Assembly (NCBI GenBank): GCA_032164245.1
Contig: JAVMKO010000002.1
Location: 87,720,340 to 87,784,339 of the forward strand
From: Sternotherus odoratus
Taxonomy: Eukaryota; Chordata; Testudines; Kinosternidae
Length of the DNA: 64,000 bases
Reading direction: 5' to 3'
Translations under genes and position numbers: made by a program
Shown here: positions 1-12,634 of the stretch, piece after piece
Position numbering within the stretch: the first letter of the stretch is position 1
Layout of the letters: each line of letters begins with the position of its first letter
Notes under the pieces: generated by a model
What the model was told of the DNA's origin: nothing
The model's database searches: none
What the model saw: the letters and a program-made list of their open reading frames with translations, nothing else

Positions 1-1753
1 AATGAAACTTGGAATTCTGAAGAAAAATACTGCAGAAAGGATTAGTTTCATGGCATGGTCATGGACCAATGGAATTGTGGAATATTCAGATCCTAAATAT
101 AGCCTTTGTAGCGAGAAGGTCATTAATTCCAGACAAAGAATGTCATTTCACTTTTTTTTAATAGTTTCTGAAATCAAAACCAAATGTATAAAGTACAAAG
201 TATGACTTTTTTAAAAAGTTCAGTCATCCCCTAAATTATCAAGTATTAAAAACACAGCAAATTGGCAGCTTGTATCTAAATTTTCCAATTATAGTATCCA
301 TGGGCATTCATCAGGCAAAATTTTCTTTACTCTTTTATAACCATTCATTATTGTTATTTTACTCACAGCTATTAAATTAACCACTATAAAGTTGTAAATC
401 GAACAGCATCCAGAAACCAGTCCAAGACAATGAAATAGGTCTTCTTTTTTGTTTTGTTCACTTCCATCTTTCCAGCATCTATGTTTTTGCCATGAATAAT
501 GTGCCAAAGGCTTCTTCAAATTCCAAATACTGTATACTAAGTAAATGATCGGTAGCCAAAGTGCCCCTGTGTTCATAGTCTCGTGCATTACTTAACCTGC
601 TGCTATATTTTGGCTTGATTGTCGTGAGAGGATGGACATTCTGAGGAATGAAACAATGACTTTGGCTTTATATGTTTATATGCATGTTTATATATGGCAG
701 ATGGAGAAAAATAATTTCTTTCTGTGTTTTTTTCATTGGCTGCTGTATTTGTTACTGTTGTATCTCAGCCCGTGAATCTTATGCTCTCTTTTTGGTTTTT
801 ATTTCCTGGGTTATCTAAAAAGATTCCCCCTTTTTTCTCTTTACATCATCCACTCAGTGATGCTATATTGAAATGACCTTTACTCCTGGCTAAGGACAAT
901 TGGACTCTGTTCCCTGTGGACCTCAGGAATGTTTCTTGTGGATGAGAGGGGCGGGGGTTGCCATTGAATAGGAAGAGGTGAATTTCTACCCACACCAAGG
1001 GGTGGGGTGGAGTGCTGCTGTCCGCAGTGCTTACAGAACAGCATAGGAAATGGATCCAGATTTATGGAACTCACTACCTAGAGGGATTAGAATGATCGCA
1101 GACTTCAGAAAATAATGTAAAGCTCCTCGCTCTGTCTTGACTTTTCCGCAATAAATGTCTTCAGAAGCATACACAGCACACACAAAATACACACATACAC
1201 CAATTCCCTCTCATACAAGTATTCATACATCAACATTTATTAATTGGTTTCAGGCTTTAAAGGAGGAAAGAGCAAATGAAATTATTTCTGTTTTTAAATA
1301 CATGGAAGGCACTCAGACACTATCATGATGGGCTGAGTAGATAAACAGACAGATTTCTGGCCAATTAACACTTTCTGTCGCTGAATTTATTTAGCCCAGG
1401 ATATCAGTCTGTCTTTATAAATAGGAAGCACGGTTGAGTAATCTCATGTTACTGGAGCTGAAAATGCCATTCAGGCAATGAATATAGTCTGAACAGGGGG
1501 AAATATGGATATCTCACTGTAGTATTTTCCCTTTCCTCCATTTCCCAGCAACCAGAAGGATCAAAGAAATGATAAAAATAAGAAATCCCTACAAATTAAT
1601 TTTCCCCCTTTTTAAAATTTCATCCAAATGTCAAGCTGGCTGTGAATTCTTTTGCAGAACCTTTTATTTCCTCCCATTGCTAAGGGAGAAGATTTATGTG
1701 GGTATTGAAGTGAACCTAGACAATTCCATAAACTGAATGACCTTTTGCCTGCA
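1..1753. other. Unique AT-rich DNA, no gene seen
   Basis: No reading frame longer than about 100 codons and none with recognisable protein similarity. There are short runs of A or T and a small CA-rich patch near 1165-1200. I see no RNA gene or mobile element with defined ends here. Confidence 0.6.
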
Positions 1754-1822
1754 GGGCCTGATCCTGCCCCCTCTGCAATCAGTGGTAAAACTCATTGACT
1801 TCAATGGGAGCAGGATCAGATC
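1754..1822. repeat. Short palindromic MITE-like repeat (GGATC/CAATGGGAG family)
   Basis: The two ends are inverted: GGGCCTGATCCTGCCCC on the left and TGGGAGCAGGATCAGATC on the right. The core includes 'ttgacttcaatggg'. Related copies are at about 4981-5053, 17866-17932, 46037-46120 and 52395-52460. Such small foldback repeats are abundant in turtle genomes from my general knowledge. I see no coding capacity. Confidence 0.6.
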
Positions 1823-2175
1823 ATCAGTTTATGGGCTCTGTTAATATTAGGTGACATGTTACACTGCAAGTAAAATGCATGAGGATCAAAGAAAAGCCAG
1901 TCAGCCCTGGTTAAGAAAAAAGGCATTCATGTGAAGAAATCAGAGTGACTGGAGCATTCCACGCATTTGTGCTGGGACGAGGAAACAAGGGAGGAGGTGA
2001 CTTCTCAGAAGTTATACTGTGCAGGCCCCTTTCCCTACAACTTTAGTTCATATGGACTCTATGCAAAGAGTAGGCACAGCTTCAATAGTGCCTCATGCAC
2101 TACTACCATATACTCCCTGTCAAAGAACAGCAGCTAACAGATACCGGCTCAGACGATAAGAGACTATAGTATCCA

Positions 2176-2295
2176 AGCCTTAGATGGAGTTTACCACCAT
2201 CTTTAGGCTGCATTCCCAAGCAACCCGACTCCAAGAAGACCTGGTCCCAGCATGCCGGGGGCCACTACTGGCCTCACACCGTCCACGGGGCACCT
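2176..2295 (-). pseudogene. 28S rRNA pseudogene fragment, minus-strand arm
   Basis: On the minus strand this reads as large-subunit rRNA from the 5' part of 28S. It contains the conserved stretches GTGGACGGTGTGAGGCC, GAGTCGGGTTGCTTGGGAAT, GGTGGTAAACTCCATC and TAAGGCT, in the rRNA order. It is a short fragment in an AT-rich environment, far from any rDNA unit, so it is a dispersed pseudogene. It lies head to head with a second 28S fragment (2314-2445), giving an inverted pair. A retrotransposed, 5'-inverted rRNA copy is the simplest origin (inference). Confidence 0.9.
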
Positions 2296-2313
2296 TTTAA
2301 TGGTTTCATACAC

Positions 2314-2445
2314 CGGGACCGGGTCTTCTTGGAGTTAGGTTGCTGGGGAATACAGCCCAAAGCTGGTGGTAAACTCCTTCTAAGGCTAAATATTGGCATG
2401 AGACCAATAGTCAACAAGTACCATAAAGGAAAGTTGAAAAGAACT
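2314..2445 (+). pseudogene. 28S rRNA pseudogene fragment, plus-strand arm
   Basis: The plus strand matches 28S rRNA immediately before and through the conserved block 'ctaaggctaaatattggc', 'agaccaatagtcaacaagta' and 'aaggaaagttgaaaagaact'. It shares about 80 bases with the minus-strand arm at 2176-2295 (GGGTCTTCTTGGAGT through TAAGGCT) and then extends further 3'. Several transitions relative to functional rRNA (for example ACCGG to ATTGG) indicate old CpG decay. The copy ends abruptly after GAACT. It is not functional. Confidence 0.92.
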
Positions 2446-2449
2446 ACAT

Positions 2450-4980
2450 TACCCAAGACTCTGCTGTGCAAGCCAAAGTTAATAAGCACTCCAGTGCCTG
2501 AATAGGGTGCTATGTTATTGAAGCACTGACTCTAATAATTACTGGAAACAATGGCAGTGAACACACTTACTTTAAAACCAAAAATTGTCATGGGTTCTTC
2601 TTCCCACAGGGAAATAAAATCAATGGATAATTCACAGAAATTAGGGACAAAAAAGACCTGAGGTCATCAGATGTATTTCTCCGCCAGTACAGGATTGCTT
2701 CCCTATATTCAAAAGTGAAAACAGAATTATGCAGTAAGCTATAATAAATACAAGATAAGTGAGTCTGAAGCCTTGAATTATTGATCTGAGGAACGGAAGA
2801 AGTCCCAGGTTCTCTGCATTTAACCCTGGTACATTACTCTTATACCTTCCCCATTCACACATACACATAACAGAAATTCCTGGATAAGATCAGGAGCCAC
2901 TGAAGATAGTTTGGGTCCCTTTAAGGCTTTTGTAGCCATTTGAAATTAGGCAATTTTTGATACTACTATGAAGGAACAAACTCAAGTTTGGCAGGGCTGG
3001 ATATAAACAAAATTTGAGTAACTGGTGAAGAACCCAATGTTGTTGTACTGTATTAGCCACTGATTTCACTATAGGTGACAATCACTCCCTCCGAGAATGC
3101 AAGAGTATGTCCTCCTCTGCCAAGGACCAGCTAACACCCACAGAGTCACAGAATGGGGAAGACTGTGTACATCAAGCGGGAGGAAATGTATCAAAAAGAT
3201 TTTTGTTTTCATTCACACTGTGACCTAAGTAACGTCCTAGTTTAATGTTTAACCTCAAGGCCATTAACTTGTCAGTGTGATTTCTGATTTCAAACCTTAT
3301 AGTAAAAGACAACAGTTAGAAAAAGTCTTAGATGGTCTTATTAATTGATACTATAAAGCCATTGCTGAAATGTAACCCTTTAAATAGGGGCAATGAACCA
3401 ACTTTGAAACCTCCAAAGTTCATGGAATGTTTGAATACAGGTTTTTAGGCTATTTTAAAAATTTTAATCTGAATTTGGAAAATGTTGGAAACATGAGAGG
3501 TTGTATTTTGCATGTTAAATCACAGGCTGATATTGTAGAAAATTATCAATATAAGGAAAATGACCTTCTATCTCATACTACCATTAAATCATTGCCATAC
3601 TTTTAAAAAAGCCCATACCAAACCAAGACCAGTATGCTCTTTTGATATTAATATAATCTAGCTTCTAGTTTTACAGACTTTTAAGATGAAGTTACTTCAT
3701 TTTATTTTTACCATTTGTTAGCAATTTAAATACGGTATTATTAGCACAGCTGGTCAAATATTTTTCTAAATGTTTATTAAAAAAATCACAATTACAATTT
3801 TGCTGTGTTTTGACCCAGTTTATAGAATTACTGAGATTTTTTTCAACATGTGGATGAATATTTTCAACCAGCTCTAGATATTAGAAGGTTTGAAATCTCC
3901 ATGTTTAGGTAAAAGTGGCTAATGATTATGAGAAAAGCATCCCTTTAATGATCACAAGCTACTCTTTTCACTTAGGATAATAATACTAAATAATACCACT
4001 GCATTTAAAAATTGCAGATTACCAAAGAGGAGGTTGTACAAGTGTTGATGTTGATATCCACACCCACCTGAAGAGGTGATTGGTATCAAGCAGTGATTAA
4101 CAATGACCTCTTGTGTCTGAAGGATTGGTAGGTTTGGAAATACCTGGATTATAAATGACTGGTCATCTTGGTTTCAAATTGCCTAGGGCACAGCAGACAA
4201 TGTTTTAAAGTAGTGTACAGTCTATGCCTTAACTTTCTGAAAAGGAATAAGAGTCTTCAGGATGGCTGTGAGTTGGATCTGATTGTTAGTTATGTATATT
4301 AGCAACACAGGACACAGTCTTGAAATTTCTTCCTGCACATTAATGTTCTCTCTGAACTATTACACTCTGCTTCCTCTGGTCCTTAATTGTTCAGTTATTG
4401 TTAAATAGGAACAATAACAACAAGTTTGAGGGTAGAAAACAGGCTGGCCAGTATTTTAGTTTCATTTTGGTGAACAATTCGAACAAGTGGATAAATCTAA
4501 ATATTTAGCCATTTGCTTTATTTCACTTTGCAGTTTAAAGTTTATAAGGAAAAAATTTTTTTGTTTAAACAAAAATAAAAGTCTTTACACTGAACTTGGA
4601 TATATCTATTTTAGAAGTTAGGGATGAGAAAGATCTGTAATATCCATTCCTGTCTGTTGAACAGGGAAAACAAAATATCTGCTTCTGAGTTAAATCTACC
4701 ACATGAACATATGATCCTAGTTTGTTTAGGTGATTAAAGCTGAATTCTACTTATTTTGCCAGTAGATATTTTGCTAGGATATTGAAGAACAATTTTTTTC
4801 ATATGAGATCATATGGATTTTTTTCACTGTGGTACACAAGAGAGAGAATTTCCATTAGCAGTAATTATTGTGCAATATATATTTTAAAAAAAATCTCAAA
4901 CCACACATACACGATAGAAACAATACAGCCTCACATGTCCTCTCACACTATGAAACTGCACTTCAGAAATATAAAGATCA
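2450..4980. other. AT-rich DNA, no gene seen
   Basis: Only short random reading frames are present. There is no repeat with clear ends, no RNA gene, and no splice-flanked conserved exon that I can recognise. Confidence 0.55.
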
Positions 4981-5053
4981 CAGGTGAAATCCTAGCCCCA
5001 CTGAAGTCAACGTGAGTTTTATCATTGACATCACTAGTGCCAGGATTCCACCT
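4981..5053. repeat. Short palindromic MITE-like repeat
   Basis: The ends CAGGTGAAATCCTAG and CTAGTGCCAGGATTCCACCT are imperfect inverted copies around a core with 'gaagtcaacgtgag'. It is the same family as 1754-1822 and 17866-17932. Confidence 0.55.
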
Positions 5054-5335
5054 CCAATTATTTAAAAGTCTGTCAGTGTGAAAAGACTGGAGTTTCATCA
5101 TTTTCAGTGTGACTAATTTAAATATGTCATTAGGGAATATATAGCCTTACTTCATAGAAGGTCTGATCCAAAGCTAAGTGTAAGTCTCTGCATTCACTTC
5201 AAAGGGCTGTGGAGCAAACCCATAATTATTAGGGAGCTACCAGCACCAGTATATCTATGGGCAGGTTTGTGCTTCAGTTACCAGAAAGTGTAATGCAAAA
5301 CTGGCAAGTTGTTCTAATCATCAATGACAAAATTA

Positions 5336-5731
5336 CCGTATTTTTCGTCTTATAGGACGCTCCGGCCTATAAGACGCCCCCTCGTTTTTTAATAAAAAAT
5401 CCAGACCAAAAAAAAAAAAAAGCGCCTCGCTCTCCCATCCCCGCCGCGCTCCCGGCAGCCCGCCCGCGCGGCGGGGACGGGAGAGCGAGGCGCTTTTTTT
5501 TTTTTTTTTGGTCCGGCGGGGAGGGGGGGAACCGGGGCGCACATTTTTTTTTGGTCCGGCGGGGAGGGGGGAACCTCGGCAGCCCGCCCGCGCGGCGGGT
5601 ACGGGAGAGCGAGGCGCTTTTTTTTTTTTTTTTTTTTTTTCCCTATAAGACATTCGCCCTATAAGACGCACCAACTTTTCCCCCCCCGTTTTGGGGAAGA
5701 AAAAGTGCGTCTTATAGGGCGAAAAATACGG
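5336..5731. mobile_element. Non-autonomous DNA transposon (TIR element, TA target duplication)
   Basis: Terminal inverted repeats start CCGTATTTTTCG on both strands and continue as TCTTATAGGACGC (left) or CCCTATAAGACGCAC (right). TA dinucleotides flank both ends (5334-5335 and 5732-5733). The interior holds two copies of a GC-rich module (AGAGCGAGGCGC followed by a T tract, and GGTCCGGCGGGGAGGGGGG) that can itself fold back. The 141-codon frame on the minus strand is low-complexity repeat sequence and not a gene. TA duplication points to the Tc1/mariner-like group, but I cannot assign the superfamily with confidence. Confidence 0.85.
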
Positions 5732-5733
5732 TA

Positions 5734-6512
5734 AATATACAAGTATTAGGAGCAACATAAATACATATTGTAAAACAGTAATATGTTCTTTTTAATGATG
5801 GTTAATAATTGTTTGATTAAAAATAATTGTTGGGTTAACAGTCTTGCAGAAGGAAATTTTCCATTTCTCTACAGATCACGTACAGGGCAGGCAGCGCTGG
5901 GTACAGGCTGTTCTGCCAATATACCTCAACCCTAATCTGAAGGAGTTGAACGGTAAATTCAATCTTTCTACCTACAGTTACTTGGTGGAAAATGCCAAAA
6001 AGGTTGCCAATGGCTTGTTGTTATGGATTTCTAATGGAGGAAAATTATAAATTTGATAAAAGAACTAATAAAGAATATAATAGCTATGGATTTGCTTCCT
6101 TATATTGTAGTATTATTCTGATTCTGTTATTCTACCTTTTATTTTATTAATAGTTTTAGTTTTCAATGTCAAGCGTGCTTATAGTTATTGCTTATGGTGC
6201 TTTGTACTTTTCATTTCCTTTGTATCTCCTGAACATATATTTATATAGCAATTTTAAATGGTAGTAATAATCTATTTATTAACTGTACATTAGATAGTGG
6301 ATAAAATAGCAAATAATTCTCCACCATTTCACCTGAATCCTTCAATGACATCTTATATATTATGCTGATTATTTATCAATACTATATCATAGTAGTAATG
6401 GTATATTTTGGTTTTAACTGTTTGATTCTAACTATTAAATAAAAATGTATATAGAATATGATGATAAAAGTATTAATAAAAGAGACCACTTGTTTATCTC
6501 TCAACAGATATT
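5734..6512. other. AT-rich DNA, no gene seen
   Basis: Very AT-rich (many TAATA and ATTTA words). No recognisable gene or repeat ends. Confidence 0.5.
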
Positions 6513-6595
6513 CCCTGATTCAGCAAAGCATTGAAATGAGCTTAAATTTAAGCTTAAAAGTAAGTGCATTTTTCTGTACTTTGCTGAATCGGGGC
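6513..6595. repeat. Palindromic repeat (CTGATTCAGCAAAGC family)
   Basis: The left end CCCTGATTCAGCAAAGCA and right end TTTGCTGAATCGGGG are inverted copies, with a palindromic centre at 'aaatttaagctt'. Partial relatives with 'cttaagtgctttgctg' occur at 32512-32584 and 44376-44441, and with 'gcttgctgaatcaggccct' at about 13835-13874. Confidence 0.7.
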
Positions 6596-6599
6596 CTTT

Positions 6600-9020
6600 C
6601 AAAAGGAAGCTCCTCTCAGTACTTCTTGTGATTTCTCATTAAACAAAATATCTCACTGAAACATAAATTGATATATTCCCCATCTACTAGAAACCTGATC
6701 TGAATGTGAATACATTAATTGAAATATGAAAACTTCAAAAACTCATTAATTCACTTTGCATGATCATATTTTATAACTTTCCAAAGTTCACTGAGCACCC
6801 TGCAACCTTACTACACTCATTTATACCAAGAAATATAATAAACGAGCTTTTTAAAAATTAAAACTGTACCTTATCAGTCAAATTACTGGCAACTGGGTAC
6901 ACAGTCAAATGCAGTAAATTAACTGTTTTGCTTTAAAGAAATTTAATGTTTGCACTTTACATGTAATTGATCATTTTTAATGGTAACTAACACTTTATAA
7001 TACAGTATTCCTATATACCAAAGAGTTCAAAGGCCTAATTATGCAGTGACAGAGTCTGTTGTGTTCTCCCTACGTAATTGTAAAAAATAGTTTTTAACAA
7101 TAAAGAGCAGTTGAAATTTGTCAATTTAAGAGTGACAAATAATGTTTTTGACTATAAATGTGGTGCTTAAACAGTTGTTTTAACAGTAGACTTGTCAACT
7201 TGATGTAGCTGAACATCATAAAAACTCTTAAACTGTAAATTTAATTGTTCAAATTAGCAGTAACACTGTCAACAGTTGGTACTGGTTAAAATGCAGGAGT
7301 TTAAAAGCAGAGCAAGAAATAAATAAATGCAACCAGTTCTAAACTGTTAATACCTTTGGGGGGGTTGTTTTAAATTCATGTCCATGAGATATACTGTACC
7401 TTTGACATGATGCAGTTCTACCTGAAATAATTGGGTTTAGACTAATCCTAACACTATGTAGCCGTGGTATAACTCCAGTAGTGAATTTGGCCCAGGATGC
7501 CTAAAAAGAGGCTCTCTATTTCACTAGTAAACTAAAGTTTCAATGCCTCTGTACAATATTTGCTTGATCCTGCTCCATTCAAGTTAATAAGAGTTATGCT
7601 GCTGACTTTAATGAGAGGAAGATCAACTGGCACCAAAACCTTGGATTGTAGCTCAAATCTAATCCAGAGTGAATGAGCAGGAAAACCCCGCTATGTATGG
7701 CTAAACAAGTAAGCACATCATCAGCCCCACTTCCTTCCAGAACTCTCAGATCCAGCAGTGCTACAAGTACTGTATCACGTTGCACTACATTGGTGTTCAG
7801 GCAAGCCATCAACCATGGACATATGTTTAAATCTGTTATGGCTCATCAACAAAGTATATCGGGCCTGGGAAGCTTATGTAAACCTGAGCTTCCAAGCACA
7901 CACACACACACAAAGGCAATAGGCTTCGAGGCCAAGAAAATCCTTCTTATTGCATCAGCAAATGTAACGAATGCTGCTTGTGCTCAAAAGCTTTGCGTTT
8001 GTTCCCTGCTTTCTCAAACTGTAGTGTGTAACACAGCTGGGTTAGTTGGAAAACAATGTGGGTATTTGTCAGTGCAAATAAGCAGAGCAAAAATGTGTTC
8101 AAGTCGAACAGTGAACAAATGAACCTGTAAATATTTTCAAGAGTAAAAGCACCAAGTGAGGGCAGACCTAATAGGTGCCAAATGCTCATTGGTTTCCCCA
8201 CCCCTTGTGCAAATCAAAGGTTGCAGCAGCTCTAAGTACGGCATTGTTGTGGTCTTTCACCCAGCCAACTGGGCTCCATCCCAACCAGCCAGCAAGTAAA
8301 TCCACTTCTCTTCTGTTATCTCTCTGTCAGGACTGACTCTTAACCAGTCTTTTATACAAGGTATTGCCACTAGGAGCAGCTTTGCCAACTCTACGGCTGT
8401 GTCTAATGCTCTATTCCCAGACGCTTCAGCAGCAGCTGTCCTGGCTTCTCCTTCAGCAACCTACTGAACTAGCAGGGGAGCTACACATGAAGGGAACATT
8501 GTTACTGCACAGTTCTGCTGCCCTCTCTCTCTGGTGTGATATGTTAGAGTATGCGCTAAAGAAAGGAGAGAGGAGGCCCTGTTGCTGCTACCATAGGTCA
8601 ATCTATGGGACCCCACTTCCGACAGCAGTAGCAGCCCTCTCCAGGTAAGAGGGAGTGGGGTTCCAGAGAAGTGGGGAGCGAGTTTGTGTAGGGGCTATGA
8701 GATGGGGGAGAGAAGGGCAGAGGTAGAATCCAAAAGCAGTGGGGAAGGGGGAAGAAAAATCAGGAGTGGAATAATAAAGAAATGTCATTGTATCCATATA
8801 CTTATTTTACTGCAATCTCTTTCTGCACCTGTCTCATCCCTGTTTGTTTCTTCCACCTGCTGAGTTCTGTAGTAACCTGGGTTCTCTTGGCAGCCGAGGT
8901 TGCCTTCTTACTAAGTATTTGTACTCTGCTTATCACATAGAATCCCCAATCCCTTAGTCACTACTGTAACACAAATAATGTTGATAGTAATAATGATGAT
9001 AACAAGTAACAATAACAAGT
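6600..9020. other. AT-rich then mixed DNA, no gene seen
   Basis: There is a short CA tract near 7900-7912. The longest frames (for example 7673-8122) have no recognisable similarity and no coding-like context. I annotate nothing here. Confidence 0.5.
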
Positions 9021-9022
9021 AC

Positions 9023-9180
9023 CCTGGCCCGGTGATGCACACCTGTAATTCCAGCTTCTTGGTAGGCTGGAGGATCGCTCAGGCATTCTGGGCTGGAGTG
9101 CACTATACAGATTGTGTGTCTGGTACTGCTGACGGACTGGCCAAGGGGTGGCTGAAGGACTGGTTACAACAACTTGAATG
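9023..9180 (+). pseudogene. 7SL (SRP) RNA pseudogene, degraded
   Basis: The stretch starting CCTGGCCCGGTGATGCACAC resembles the 5' Alu domain of 7SL RNA (GCCGGGCGCGGTGGCGCGTGCC). The following conserved landmarks are in order: CTGTAATTCCAGCT, GGAGGATCGCT, TTCTGGGCTGGAGTGC, CTATAC and GTGTGTCTG. A central block is missing. Weaker similarity then continues over GACTGGCCAAGGGGTGG. Beyond about 9180 I cannot align it. 'aataacaa' occurs on both sides (9010-9017 and 9235-9242) as a possible target duplication. The many substitutions rule out a functional SRP RNA. Confidence 0.8.
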
Positions 9181-9239
9181 ACATGTTGTGATCAGCCCTC
9201 TGTCTGATGCACCAATTGGTCAAGGTGATCAAGGAATAA

Positions 9240-10955
9240 CAAATGGTTTGTTAAGCAATACAGAGGCTAAGTTTCTTAGGAATGAATTGTTCAACGAACT
9301 AGGTAAAAGTATAACATGAAGTGGTAATGTGTGTGTTGTAAATATGCAGACAAACAAATACAAGCTATTGCCAAAGATGTGTGGGAATTGACCTGACCTA
9401 TGTTAGAGATGGGCTAGAGCCATAAAGTTTGGATCCAGATCTCAAATTTTGAGTTGAGATCCAAGATTTTGCTAGACCATACTGTCTCAAATGAACACCA
9501 AAAATGTCTAAGCCAAAATCAGCTGCCAAATGCACATAAACAACTCCAATTGCTTCAATAGGAGTTTCCTGTGTGTATCCAGGAGCAGATTTTAGAGCTA
9601 AGAGTATGCATCAAAGTCTAAATAGCAAATGTTAGTCCATTGACATTCTGTTTATTCATTATTTTCAAGTTGTCAATAAGAGTTTCTCTGTCTAATATAA
9701 AATGATTTGGTTGTCACATTTTTAATGAAGGCTTTTAATTACTTTTGCTATATGGTATTGTACTAGTTGTTTTGTGCAGAAAACTGCTTTTGTGCACTTA
9801 GCTAAATCCCCCGTCTATAGCAAAATCTGCCTAAATCAGGTTTTTGGTCAAAAACAGTCTTTGTCACTGTTCTTGTACACAGGATGGGTTCAGCTGTTAT
9901 TTACAGTATAAAAAAGGAGCAATTGTATGAGATTTACAATGCAGGTGCTTTATGTGGAACTATGTGATTTGCTATATTTGACTGTGCACCTGGGTTACCC
10001 AGGATATAATAATAAACACACGGAATTTTTTGGAGTGTCAATATTAGAGTTACTTCTCTTTTTTATTATTATTTATTTAAGTTGCTAGTACAGTTTTATT
10101 AATTACAAGCAATGGGCTAAGTCCTGGATCTAAGCGAGAAAGCCTTCATTTCAGTGTGGACAACATATACACTAAAAAAGCAGCATTAACATACATACTT
10201 TGCTGACTGACAGCTGGACTGAGCATGCATACACACATTCATCAGGTCCTCAAAATGTGCATTTAATTTACATATTCAAAAACCTGCAATGCACCTAGCT
10301 ACCCATGTGATAAACTGCACAGTCATGTGATAAATTGCATTGATGTGCACATTGTTCTGATTCTTCAAGGTCCAGACAGGAGGAGGCTGAGACTGAAAAG
10401 GCCAGAGAGAGGGGTGGGGAAGGGCCTAAATGAGACCAGCATATGCACTTCATCCATGTAGAGCTTTGTCCACCGAGCCCCACCTTGCGACCCTGGAAAA
10501 TACAGTAGCCCAGGGAGTCCCTGCTAGCATAGCTGTTATGGATTGTCAGTGAGCTGGTTCTCCAATGGCCTTGGTATCCTTCTGACATCCTAGGACTTAC
10601 AGCTTCATGAGGTAGGCCCTACAGACTTAATGGGGCAAACCTTATGGGCCGATGTGGGAGGAACTCTGGGATGGAATCCTTACAGATGTTCCCTCTCACA
10701 GGGATTTACAGCAGGAGGTCATGATGTGGTAAGGCACCTGTCTAGACAGATGGAGGCACATTAAAAAACCTAATGCCAACATAATTGTTCAAACTCTCAC
10801 AAGCATTCCTAAAATGCTGTTTCTGTGCAATATAAGGAATAAAATACATGGTGGGACGGAGTAGGCAAGAGATTTGGAATGACCTAGCTAATTAACCTGT
10901 GGCTTCTCCACTCATGAGTAATGTGGCCATCCCAAACTAATGCCAATAAATCATT
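9240..10955. other. AT-rich DNA, no gene seen
   Basis: No recognisable gene, RNA or transposon ends. The frame at 10295-10588 on the minus strand has no recognisable similarity. Confidence 0.5.
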
Positions 10956-10959
10956 GGCC

Positions 10960-11190
10960 AGAATTTTTAAACCTGGGCGCCTAAAGGTAGCTCCTTAAAT
11001 CCAAATGTAAGTATCTAATATAATGGGCCTGATAGTCAAAGATGATGGGCAGGTGCAGCTTCCATTGAGTAGGAGTTTGTGAGTGCTGACTACTGTACTT
11101 CCGAAAATCACACCACTTGTGTTAAGTGTCTGCACTTGGATTTAGGTATCTATCTGAAAGAAACCACATTTGAAAATGGTGATCTTTGTT
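10960..11190. repeat. Degraded palindromic MITE-like repeat
   Basis: Left words 'cgcctaaaggtagctcc' and 'taaatccaaatg' are mirrored on the right by 'ggatttaggtatctat'. The core is 'ccattgagtaggagtttg', typical of the small foldback repeats in this window. Ends are not sharp. Confidence 0.4.
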
Positions 11191-11947
11191 GATCTCTCTG
11201 CATATGTATTTTAAGACATAATGGTAAATATCTACTTTGATAATCTACCCTCTGCTATCTCAAAAGTGAAACATTTCTTCAGTGAGATACACTCACATTA
11301 AAGTACATTTCACAAACATAGTTTCTAAAAAATATTTTCAAATATAAATAAATATAACATCACCCGTTTAAAACCAATGGGGGAGGGGCGGGAATGACAG
11401 CAACTGTCCAAGCCATATATGATGGATATTAAACTGACCCTTTCATCAGTGGTAAATTTAGTACGGCCAAGATCATTTGTCTCAAACATTAATTAGCTAT
11501 TATGTTTCAAATTCCAGTGCTCGTTAACTATCTTAATACAGTACATCTCATGTGTTGGTACCGTGGAAAGGCACACATGTTGTAACAAAAATGAATGCAT
11601 TAAATAAATAAATAAATCCAATCACCTAGGCACTAATTTGCCATAGATTGTATTTAAGTCCTCATCCATTATGTGAATTAGAAGTGAAACAAACAATGGC
11701 ATCAATACTCTATTGCAGCCAGCCCCGCCTGAGATCCAGCAGAGTGTGTGTCCTGGACAGTTTGTATTGATGCTGTCCTGAGTATCACACTCATCAATAA
11801 TGGAAATAATTGCATTTTAATAATTAAAAAACCCCCATCATTTTCACAGAGCTAGAAATGATGACTTTGTTCCCTCCCCTGCAGTTTATCTACCTTTTAA
11901 TGAAGGGACTGATTCACCAACAAACAGCTCCTTTACAAACAAACAAG

Positions 11948-11976
11948 ACACACACACACACACACACACACACACA
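11948..11976 (+). repeat. (AC)n microsatellite
   Basis: Uninterrupted AC dinucleotide repeat of 29 bases. Confidence 0.97.
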
Positions 11977-12634
11977 ACCTGCTGTTTTCCAAGCAGGTGA
12001 TAAACTATTCAATTTATCTAAAAAAAAAAAATTCCAGTGATCAATTCGGCCGTGTGCCAAACTCAGAAACTAGAATTAAAGCTGAAAGGAACAGAGAAAA
12101 AGTAACCCTTCCCCTCTCAGCCCCCTTCCCACCAGACGGTACAAAGCCCATACTCAAATTCCTATTCAAAGCACTTCGCATTGCACTTTGGTCTGATTCT
12201 TCATTTTTCTAGCACTAAAAACTTCTATACACTTAAATGGGGATGTTTGAGTACCTAAGTGATGCAGCATCATGCCTAATTTGCTTGTGGATAGTGTTTG
12301 TGCAGGCACTGTAGTTAGACCAAGAGAAAAAGGCTTGTTTTCTTTAGTTCTGAAGCCCTGTCTGCACTATATACTTTACCATGATTAGTTAGGTACCAAC
12401 CACAGTAGGGCCTTGACTAAGTTATGAGAGATCTAGCTAAACCATAATCTACTATTCTGTTCTACATAGGTTTCCATACTGTGCTAATTACCATAGTATC
12501 TGAATGCCTTCCAATAGTACAGAAATCATGTGGCATTTGTTCTCTCATCCACCAGAGGGAGAAGCATGTGCAGTGGAGTGGCTTGTTTCAGTAGGGTCTT
12601 TAAAAAATAAAAAACAAGCATCACTATTGCTAAA

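Noticed and set aside
5333..5758. 141-codon Lys/Arg/Pro-rich frame, minus strand
   Set aside because: Lies wholly in the inverted-repeat transposon, and the poly-K runs come from T tracts.
7673..8122. 149-codon frame, plus strand, Ser/Thr-rich
   Set aside because: No similarity recognised. It runs through a CA microsatellite and overlaps frames on the other strand.
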